DNA from: Porphyra umbilicalis
Taxonomy: Eukaryota; Rhodophyta; Bangiophyceae; Bangiales; Bangiaceae
Assembly: GCA_002049455.2 (NCBI GenBank)
Contig: KV918764.1
Location: forward strand, 496,001-560,000
Length of the DNA stretch: 64,000 nt
Direction: 5' to 3'
Part shown: piece by piece, positions 1-8,269 of the stretch
How the letters are laid out: each line of letters opens with the position of its first letter
How positions within the stretch are numbered: the first letter of the stretch is position 1
Position numbers and translations under genes: made by a program
Notes under the pieces: model-generated
The model's database searches: none
Seen by the model: the letters and a program-made list of their open reading frames with translations, nothing else
What the model was told of the DNA's origin: nothing

Positions 1-588
1 CCCCCTCTGTGGCCCCACATACCCCCCCCTCCCCATCCACCGCGTCGCCGCCGCGCACGTGCGCATCGCGCAGCTCGGCCTCGAGTCTGCGCTGCGGCAA
101 GCGACGACTGCCCAGCCAGCGTCGGCCGGTGGTTGCTCGGATGGTGGCGGCCGTGCCTCGGTGGCAGCCGCCGCCCGCCACGGCGGTGGCGGCCGCTGCT
201 GACCCTCCGGTGGGTGCGGCAGGAGCCCCTGGCGGCGATCATCTACCCCCCCTCGGACGAAGACAAAGCGCTGGTCGTCGAGGAGCGTGCGGGCGGCCGC
301 TACCCACCAGTGAGCGGGTACCCCCCCGACGGCAGCAGCTGCCGCTCGTGCGGGCCGCGGTGGACGCCGCGGCGGCGGTGGGCGGAGCGCCCCCTACGCC
401 AGCAAGCGGTGGTCACGTCGGCGACCGCCACCACCGCCGCCATGGGCGCCTTCCTCGTCTCCTTTTTTCTGATCTCCCGCTCGTACGTGCGCTCCCAAGC
501 GGCGCCGGTCGTGCAGGTGACGCTCACCCGGGAGGCGGTGCTCGACTTGCCTATGTATCTTTCGTCGTGTGAAAACAGTTCTATCGTT
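1..588. other. GC-rich stretch, no supported gene
   Basis: Several reading frames are open on both strands, as expected from extreme GC content, but none shows a recognisable domain or a consistent start. A short hydrophobic stretch around 442-500 (+) could belong to the end of an upstream gene cut by the window edge. I see nothing firmer. Confidence 0.3.
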
Positions 589-637
589 TTGCAAGTCCAG
601 GGTGTTTTCGCGAACGCGCTTTCAGTCATTTATAAAT
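589..637 (+). promoter_or_regulatory. Possible promoter with a motif shared with the Elongin-C upstream region
   Basis: A ~40-bp block (AAGTCCAGGGTGTTTTCGCG, then AACGCG and TCAGT) lies 40-85 bp upstream of the ATG at 675 and is followed by TATAAAT at 631-637. A diverged copy in the same sense relative to its gene lies on the minus strand at 4163-4205, upstream of the Elongin-C gene. The resemblance is direct sequence; a role in transcription is inference. Confidence 0.3.
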
Positions 638-674
638 CGGGACTGGGTGCGCCCGGGACTTGACGGTGTTCTCG

Positions 675-2140
675 ATGTGCGAGCCGACGCATGTTTACCC
701 AGTTCCCATCCCCTCTGCGCCGGGAAACAACGTGTCGGCAGCAGGTGGCGACAGTGGCGGCGTTGCCACGGCCACGGCCACCTCCTGGTCATCCCCCGTA
801 GCGGCGCGGCGGTGGCGCCGGCTCCGCCGCGCCGGCGTCGTGCGGGCCGCAGCATCCGTGAAGGTGGCGTCGGCAGCAGCGGTGGCAGCCACAGCGGCGT
901 CGTCAGCGGCGTCGCCCGCGATGACAGAGGTGCCGTTGGCGGCCGTGCCGGCCAACGCCGACGACCTGGAAGAGTGCCCATTAGACGCGACAAAGCGATC
1001 GGTCGTGGCGCCGGCGGCAGCGTCAATACCCGCCCCGCGTCGACGGAATCGCAACCCGTGGGGCGTGTGCCCCATCGCGCCCGTGGCGGCGACGTTAGCT
1101 GTGGCGATCGCGACGGCGTCGGCTGCGCCGGCGGCTCTCCAGCCCGACCCGACATTTGCCCCACCGACGCGGCTCGTGTCGCTTCAGGCAGCAGCCGGTC
1201 GGCCGGCAGAGGTTGGCCACTCCCCACCAGAGCGGCAGCGGCGGGACGATTCACCGCACAGCCCCCCCGGGGCGTGGTACTACACACCACCAGTGACCGC
1301 CACCGCCGCGGCCGCCGCCGACCCGGTGCCACCCTCACCGCCTCCCCCACCCGCTACTCTCTCTTGTCGTCATGCGCACATCACCAACGCGGTCATCTGG
1401 CGCGACGCGCCCGCCTCCCCCACGCCGCCACCACCACCCCCCACGGCACTGGTGTACTTTGTGCGCTTCCGCACGCGCGTCCGGACGGGCCGAAGCGTGC
1501 CGCAGCGGGTCCCCACGCCGTCGGCCGTGAGCACCCCAATCGTGCGCCAGCGGCCGGCAGCGGCGGCAGCCGACGCGGGGTGGTGCCCCACTGCCGCCGC
1601 CGCTGCCGCAACCGTGGCGGTAGCCGCGCCCGTGCCCGCTGCCGGCATGCCGTGGACGCCACCACCCCACCCCCCGGCGGCGCAACCGGTCCCCGCGTGG
1701 CCGCCTCCCGCCTGGTCGGCGGCGGCGGGCCACTGGCCGCCGTCGCCGCCGCTGTTGCCCCTCCCACCGCCGACTGCTCTCTGGCCACCCGCCGTCGCCA
1801 CGGCTGGCACTTTCTCCTCCCGGTCGGGCGCCGGCCGGTACCCCGCGGTGGCTGCAGACTCGATCGACGAGGCCCGGGGGTGGGCCATCTCCGCCCCGTC
1901 GGCGGGCCCGCGCTCCCCGTGCGGCTCGGCGGTGAGTGGCGTGCCGTCCGCCGTGGGGGGGGGTCTTCGGCGGCCCCGCGGTCCGCGGCGGCAGCGGCCC
2001 CACTGACGGTCGTCGAGGCGGCGGCCGTGGCGGTGGCGGCGGTGAATGACGCCGCCGCAGCCGGCTGGGGCGGGGCGGCACTCGGCGCTGGCGGAAGCAG
2101 CGCCACCCCTTCTCCCCCAGGGGTGTCGCACCAGTACCCC

Positions 2141-2171
<31 letters not shown>

Positions 2172-2466
2172 CCGCTGCCGCCACCACCATCGCCGCCTCG
2201 TGGCCGCCGCGCTGCGCGGCGGCACGCGGCGGTGGCTGCGACGGCACCGGCGGCGGCGGTAGCCGCAAGCGCGCGCGCGCCGGCGACGCCGATGACCCCG
2301 ACCGCACGTCCGTGCGGTGGGCACGGCAGCTGCGCAACCGCATGGCCGCCGCGCGGTGCAATGAGGTGCGGCGGCGGGAGCGGGCGAGAGCCAAGGCCGC
2401 CGCCGCGGCGGCCAAGGAGGCGGCTGCGGCCGCCGTCGGGTCTACGGCTGGAAGTGGGCGAGGGGC
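675..2466 (+). CDS. Ala/Pro-rich protein with bZIP-like basic region (frame break in a G tract)
   Basis: From the ATG at 675 one frame stays open to about 1955 and encodes a Pro/Ala-rich, low-complexity protein. The next frame is the coding-like one from about 1963 to 2440: an Ala-rich stretch, an NLS-like SRKRAR, then a basic region at 2324-2398 (RQLRNRMAAARCNEVRRRER). The two frames join if the run of nine G at 1955-1963 had one more G, so either a sequence indel or an unrecognised intron separates them. The basic region resembles AP-1/bZIP (N-R-x-x-A-A-x-x-C), but the invariant Arg eight residues after the Asn is Asn, and no leucine zipper follows in this frame. Third-position GC falls after about 2440, so the 3' end is arbitrary and further exons are likely. 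It may be a nuclear regulator; this is a tentative call. Confidence 0.33.
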
Positions 2467-3174
2467 GCAAGGTGCGCGTAGCGGGCCTAATGAGGAGGGG
2501 CGGCTCTCGAAGCCGTTAGCGTCGCCTCGCGTGCGGGCGTGCGTCATAGGGGGGCGGGCCGGCGGCGTGAAGCAGCGGCCACCGTCCGTGCACAACAAAA
2601 AAAGACAAACGCTGTACACATCCACGCGGGTAGCTAACAAACAAAAAAACCGAAGGCGGGGGGGAGGGGAGCCTCGGCGGTGCACTCCTTGCCGCGCCCA
2701 CGCGCAGCGGGTCGAACGGTCGCCCGCCCGACGCCGGCCGCGCGCCTCCGCGTGGCCGGAACCGGTGGTCACAGCGCCGCCCAGGCCCGCCGCCGTCCGC
2801 CAGCCGTGCCCGCCGGCCGCCGCCGCCACGGCAGCGGCCACTGCCCCGCCGCACGCCAAACACCCGCCCCCCCACCACCGCCAATGGCGGGCCACCATCC
2901 CGCCGGGAGCAACCGGCACACGCGCGAAGAGGGCAGGAGCCGGCGTTCTCGGCTGGGGTCAGTCCGCGCGGGCCGCAAGCCGCCCCGGTGGCGGCCGTTG
3001 CAAAGGCCCCGCTCGCGCGCACGCACACCTGCCTCTCCAGTGCCCGCCGGCGCGCACGCTCACCTGCCTCTCCAGTGCCCGCCGACAGCCGGCCACGGCC
3101 GCCGCCCTCAGTGCCGCAACAAGCCACGACTTCTCCCCCCCCCCACCTCTGCGCCCCGTAGCCCGCACGCCCTC
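2467..3174. other. Intergenic, 3' sides of two convergent genes
   Basis: No supported gene. At 3022-3092 a ~36-bp unit containing CACCTGCCTCTCCAGTGCCC occurs twice in tandem. Open frames here are compositional shadows. Confidence 0.4.
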
Positions 3175-3966
3175 TTACACGTTCAAGTACACGGCGGCCA
3201 TGAGCAGCTCCAGCGACAGACGCGGGGGCACCTCAAACGGCGGTCGTGCGGCGCGCGGGTGCCCTCGCCACCGGCGGGCATAGTAGAGGTAGGCAACCAC
3301 CCGGTCCAGCAGCCGCCCGCGCATGTCGGGGAGGGAGATGCGACGGGTGGAGGACTCGAGAAAGCCGCCTGTCGGTAGGCCGACCACGGTGGGAAAGGGA
3401 GTAGTGCGAGTATACCGGTGTCCCGCAACAGAGTGAAGGGAGAGGCCACCACACATGCATGTGAGAAGCGCACGTCAGCAGTGAAAAATAAAAAAACGAG
3501 GCGTGGGTGGTTAGTCGACCGCTTCCGACTGGGGACCAACCGACGGTACCACAGGCCGGTGCCATCCTAGCAAAACTGTGAGCACACCCGCCCACCATGG
3601 CAAGCCGGATACCTGCCAGCCCGCTTTCAGTTGTGGCTCACCCACCCTCCAAAACCTCCCATCCGACGCACTTTGCAGCGTCGCCGCCAACACGGACGAA
3701 ATGCATGCGACCGGCGTCTCGACGAGGTACTCCCACCCGTCGCACGACACCAGCAACACGTAATCGTCGGGAACCACCCATGGCGGGGGCGGGGTGGCCG
3801 CCGCCTTGCGCGCGACCGCCGCGGGGGGCGCAGGCGCGCCGGCAGCGGGCGCCGCCACCGACCGGCCCGCGTCGGCGACGGGCGCGACCGAGGCGGCGGC
3901 GGCCACCGTCACCGGCGGCGGCGCCAACGCCGCGTCGGTCGGAGAGGGGGATTCTGTGTCCATCAT
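3175..3966 (-). CDS. Elongin-C (SKP1/BTB fold), two exons
   Basis: Two minus-strand exons, 3966-3642 and 3368-3175, with a 273-bp intron (3641-3369; GTGAGC donor, GACAG acceptor). Both junctions are phase 1, so the joined frame is exact and gives 172 aa. The first ~60 residues are an Ala/Pro-rich extension absent from the usual ~112-aa family. The rest follows Elongin-C: a first strand with VSCDGWEYLVE (cf. the family's SSDGHEFIV), a short helix (SSVLAATL), a divergent linker, RRISLPDMRGRLLDRVVAYLYY, and the diagnostic C-terminal SLELLMAAVYLNV. In other eukaryotes Elongin-C links Elongin-B and BC-box substrate receptors to Cullin-2/5 ubiquitin ligases and is also a subunit of the Elongin elongation factor. 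ATG codons at 3966 and 3963 are adjacent; either could start. The family call is from recalled motifs. Confidence 0.85.
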
Positions 3967-4020
3967 CGACAGTGGTTGCGCAGGAAAAGTGGGGGGGAGA
4001 AGGAGCGAGGTGGAGGAGGA

Positions 4021-4086
4021 GTGCTGGACTGTCAAGCGGGGAGCTTGGGGTGCATACCCCAAGCTCCCCGCTTGACAGTCCAGCAC
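4021..4086. repeat. Perfect 31-bp inverted repeat (hairpin), 4-nt loop
   Basis: Arms 4021-4051 and 4056-4086 are perfectly complementary around GCAT. It lies 55 bp upstream of the Elongin-C start. There is no convincing target-site duplication and no coding content. It could be a foldback MITE, a structured 5' UTR or promoter element, or an assembly fold-over artefact. Confidence 0.9.
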
Positions 4087-4162
4087 TCCGACACGTGTCG
4101 GGCGCGTAGCCGCACCAGCGCCATCTTGGAGTTGTGTCTCTGTCTAAGTGCGACACTTGTTA

Positions 4163-4205
4163 CAATACTGACAACGCGTTCGCAGAAATACCCTGAACTT
4201 GTTTA
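4163..4205 (-). promoter_or_regulatory. Motif shared with the upstream region of the gene at 675
   Basis: On the minus strand the sequence reads AAGTTCAGGGTATTTCTGCG, then AACGCG and TCAGT, about 200-240 bp upstream of the Elongin-C ATG. It matches the + strand block at 589-630 at roughly three positions in four over ~40 bp. Function unknown. Confidence 0.25.
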
Positions 4206-4388
4206 CAACATGCGAAGCAGCCACCGACGACCAGCCCACGCGACGAACCCCCCTCGCGTGGCCGCGCGTCCTCGAAAAACAAGCCACCGCCAACAAGCAC
4301 CGCCGCCGCCGCCGCCCACAGCGCCGCCGTCACCGCCGCGCCTCCCCCCCCCAGCCACAAGCAGAATAATACCCCCGTACCTCCAGAC

Positions 4389-5186
4389 GTGCACACCGCC
4401 GCCGGCCTGCCGTCGCACCCGTTCCGGTCGCCACCGCCGCGGCAGTTGGGCGGCGCCGCCGCCGCCGCAGGCAGCCCGCCGTCGAACTCCGCGCCGCCGT
4501 CTCCTGTCGGCGCGTCGGCGGCGGTGCGCACGCCCGCTAACGGCGGCACAGGCCACGGTGGGGCCATGGACCACAGCCCGCCGCCGCCGCCGCCGCCGTC
4601 GCAGCCACCACCCGTCGCAGTCGCGGCGATGGCGGGCGCGACGGCAGCGGTAGCCGCGGCAGGGGTGGCGGCGGTGGCGCTTCCGGCGCCCTTCCCCGCT
4701 CCTAACGGCGGCGGAGCTCGTCCCCCGTTAGACAGTGGCGGGGGCGAGGAGTGGGGGGGCACCGCAGCGGGAGGGGCCGCCGTAAACGCTGCCGCCGCGT
4801 CGGCGCGGGGGCGGCGGCGCCTCGTACCATGCCATATCGCGCGCGACGGGCGGTGCGGCCGCCGGAGAGGGGGGGCGTCGGGCACCGCGGTCCGTACAGG
4901 TGACGTGGAGGCGGACGGGCGCCACGGTGGCCACGGCGGGGACACCCACACGCGCGCGCGGGGGAGTCGGTGGGGCTGGTCGCCTCGTCGACGCGGCGGC
5001 CGACCGTGCGCCGGCTTTGTTGGTCGCGGGCGGTCGCGCACCGACACGCGCGCGGGGGGTGTGTCGGGCGTTTGCGGCCGCCGCGGTGCTGACCCCGACG
5101 ACAGCGGTGGTGCGGCTTTCGGCAGCTCCCGCCGGTCGTCAGGGAGCCCTCTCCTCCTGGACGATGAGTCGCGAGCGTCTGCTTGA
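4389..5186 (+). CDS. Unresolved Ala/Pro/Gly-rich coding-like stretch
   Basis: This frame has high third-position GC and reads as plausible low-complexity protein: Pro- and Ala-rich, with a basic C-terminal half. The first in-frame ATG is at 4566, so upstream sequence would have to come from another exon. No domain is recognisable. The opposite strand is also open over 4160-5308, so coding status is uncertain. It may be an exon of an unrecognised gene or only GC-driven openness. Confidence 0.2.
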   Translation: MHTAAGLPSHPFRSPPPRQLGGAAAAAGSPPSNSAPPSPVGASAAVRTPANGGTGHGGAMDHSPPPPPPPSQPPPVAVAAMAGATAAVAAAGVAAVALPAPFPAPNGGGARPPLDSGGGEEWGGTAAGGAAVNAAAASARGRRRLVPCHIARDGRCGRRRGGASGTAVRTGDVEADGRHGGHGGDTHTRARGSRWGWSPRRRGGRPCAGFVGRGRSRTDTRAGGVSGVCGRRGADPDDSGGAAFGSSRRSSGSPLLLDDESRASA

Positions 5187-5691
5187 AAATTCGAACAGAA
5201 TGTGCCTTGGTTGTCCCGTGGAGGGCCATCGCCGGACTTAACCACAAAAGAATGTCCACGCGTCTGATCAGATCGACGCTTCCGGGGGTCTGAACGCATC
5301 ACCCTCATTCTGAGGCAGCTGACCCGGACGTCCTACGAAATGTGACGTACGGCTTTCGTTCGACCGCGTCTGATGGCTACAGACGAGAAAAACTACAGAA
5401 ACTGTTGGACGCATGTTGAGCACCCAACCATACCCACACGACCCGCTGCAGTGATTGATACACTGCGTACTGCCCGAAAAGGTGTGCACACGGGGCAAAC
5501 CGCAAGTACTCCGGCGCGCGCAATAGAAAAAAAAAAGTTGTATGTGTGACCCTACACTGTGAGATGGAATAAATACTATCTTCGAGAACATCTGCAGGAT
5601 TATCACTTTGAGATCTATAAAAGGTTATCTCCTGCATTTATGGTCAAACAATTCCGAAGACGATGGCACAGACCGCCCTGCGCTGTGCTGC
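5187..5691. other. Intergenic stretch, nothing recognised
   Basis: Composition drops to moderate GC. No supported gene, RNA or repeat seen before the transposon end at 5692. Confidence 0.4.
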
Positions 5692-5695
5692 TTAA

Positions 5696-5712
5696 AGGGG
5701 GGTCGCACGCAA
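5696..5712 (+). repeat. Left terminal inverted repeat of Tnp2 element
   Basis: AGGGGGGTCGCACGCAA immediately inside TTAA. It pairs with 12037-12053. Confidence 0.85.
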
Positions 5713-6889
5713 CCGGCGGATTCGTTGATTTTTGACCGCAAGATGTTGCGGACCCCCCCAGCACGACACCATATTCGACGGTTTTCGACCTATTTAACCT
5801 CAAATGGCTGCGTTATATGTTTCCTGGAACCCGTCAGAACTGTCCTTACACCTCCCGAAGCGTCCGTATGCGACTCGATTAGCTTCGGGCATGGCGAGCG
5901 CGGAATCACTTCACTGTGCGCTTCACGAGGCAAGCGCAAAAGTCTGTAGCGCCTCCCTGCGCAGAGACATGCGACAGCTGTCCACAATTGATCGCCCGGG
6001 GCTGTGCAAGCCGCCTGGGTAAGGCAATCTCCCCTTGTGTCATCACAGTAAGCCGAGAAGAAGATGGCGGTGACCTTGGACTCCGAGGAGACTCAAGCTG
6101 ACTGCCCACCACGCGCCGCCATGCCCGTCCACTCCCTGGTACTCTCGCTCGTGCCCTACAATGCCCCATCTCGCGACGCCACATCGAGGAACACAGCACC
6201 AGAACCGTAACTACTGGTCTCCATCAGAGCCTTCCCCCACTACGCCCCGCCACGCCCCTGCAGGCTGTGGTGCGCCACTCACTTTACCACGCAAAGGCCG
6301 CAACATGCGACGGGCACGTCGTCGCCCACGGTGGAGGTGCCGCTGTTCACTGCGACGTCCTCCCAGTGCTCGCCCTGGTACGGGAACCAACCTTGACGCC
6401 CGTCTACGTCGTTATTGGCACTCAGGTCGTCATCCGCCACAACGTCGGCGCCATCAGCGCCCTCACCTCTGCGCCTGGTACAGCCATCAGCGCCCACACA
6501 ACTGGTGTCGCCCCTATGGGAACAGAACCGCGATTAAAACGCGATCCGTGATCCCCGTGACAGCGAAGCAGGCGCAGGTCAGAACCGCGATCAAAACGCG
6601 ATCGGTTGGACTTTGATTGGCTCACAAACGCCCTCAGATGCCAGCAGCCAGAGAAAATGGGGTGTGGCGAGCGACACCGCTTACAGAAAACTGCGTAGGC
6701 TACAATCAGCTACCGCGATTGGGATCACCCCGGTTTTCCTGTTCGTATTACTTTTTGGTGGTACACCAGGCTATTTATTTCTCTTCTCTATTACTCGAGC
6801 TGGTTGAAAAACCCAACTTGCTCCTGCTCAAGCTGCTCCTCGTGGGCGGCCTGCGCCGGGGCGTCGCCATCGTCGCCTGTCGCTGCTGT

Positions 6890-6970
6890 GGCGGCGGCGG
6901 CGGCGGCGGCAGGGGCGGCGGCGGCCGGGGAGGCGGCGGTGGCGGCGGCGGCGGCGGCGGCGGCGGCCCG
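6890..6970. repeat. GGC trinucleotide microsatellite
   Basis: Nearly pure GGC/GCG repeats with a few interruptions, inside the Tnp2 element. All apparent ORFs through it are homopolymeric. Confidence 0.85.
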
Positions 6971-7434
6971 GGCAGTCGCACGTGTTCGTCTCGACTGCCG
7001 GTTATGAAGAATACGCGAAAGAAGAGCACACGCCCCCCAGCTGGAATCACATTGGGCGAGGCGCGGCTCACAGTCCTCCAAGTAGGCGACAGCCGCGTAC
7101 AGCCTGTCACCGGGGTGCGAGCAGAAAGGCTTGGTGGACCGCAAGATCTTCTCGATGGCAAACGCCACCCGCGGCCGCAAGCACCGCCGGTCCGCCGCAG
7201 ACAGCCCGAGCCGTGCGTCCTTGAAAATGTTGATGTTGGCGATGGTGGCCACCGGCGGTATCAGCGAGCGGCCACCCCCCAGGTACAGCCCGCCCCACCC
7301 GTTGGTACGTCGGTTGGCACATGGCTCGCCTTCTTGGGACGCATCACCAGGCGGAGGGGGGGAGGAGGAGGGGAGGCCCGCAGCCACGGGTGGACAAGCC
7401 AGGGGGGGCAGGATGGCCGGAAGGGGCACGAGAC

Positions 7435-7530
7435 GGGAAGGGGGGGGGGGGAGGGGGGGGGGACCGGCGGGGGCGGTGGGGGGGCGCCGGGGCGGGTGGG
7501 GGGGGCGCCGGGGCGGGTGAGAGGCGAGGG
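7435..7530. repeat. G-rich tract with quadruplex potential
   Basis: Many G runs of 4-12 on the plus strand, ending in a tandem repeat of a ~19-bp GGGGGGCGCCGGGGCGGGT unit. Non-coding; inside the Tnp2 element, 3' of its transposase gene. Confidence 0.75.
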
Positions 7531-8001
7531 GAGGGGGTGGAGACTGGCGCAGAGGTCGACAGGGTCGAACCAATGGCCATGGCAGAGACACGCAGACGTG
7601 ATGACCGGCGGGGAGGTGCTTGTCCATCCTGTTGGGTAGTCCCCGACGATGCATGAAGACCACCATTGACCTGTGAAGCATGCTGTTGTCCATCTGCATT
7701 CAATCCAAAAGCCGATCCAGCAGAGCAGCATGGCACGCACAACGCAGGAAGGAGAGGTCAGACGCCACACAAGGAGCAGGTAAAGCACAAATGCAATAGA
7801 AATAGGGCTCCATCTCATCTTGTGTGAAGCCGTACATACCTGCAAGTGTCATCTGGTTCCTACCCGACTTACCAAGATGCAAATGCAGGCGCTGGCGGGA
7901 TGGCATCGTGGCTTGTAGACTGTGACGGTGCAAAAAAAGAACGCGGTGTTACCTGCGGTGTGGTGGCACACAATGCGCGGCGAGCCAACTCGAAGTCGAA
8001 G

Positions 8002-8035
8002 GCGACGGCGTCGGGTGGCAACCCGACGCCGTCGC
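8002..8035. repeat. 15-bp perfect GC hairpin 3' of the transposase gene
   Basis: Arms 8002-8016 and 8021-8035 around a GGCA loop. It lies ~235 bp beyond the transposase stop (minus-strand sense), so it could structure the 3' end of the transcript. Function unknown. Confidence 0.7.
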
Positions 8036-8269
8036 TGAGACGTTGTCAATGGTCCAGAAAAATGCAGACGTAAAAACAAGTACACCCAAACAATGAGAAA
8101 ATTCTTCCTGTTGCGTCAAATTTGCCAGTCCCCTTGCACCGCGGCCCACATCCCGGCCTTCTCTTGCCCAGTTCTCTGGCGAGAGCATGCATGCCGAAGG
8201 GCATGATGTGCCATCCAAAGAGGGATTATGAGATGGCAGATGCAGCGAGAGTGGAAAAAAATGATCAGT

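Noticed and set aside
569-3283. Very long + frame (over 900 codons) covering the first gene
   Set aside because: It begins at a GTG and its first ~1.4 kb reads as Arg/Gly/Ala shadow text, while another frame is protein-like there. Only the 1963-2440 part looks coding.
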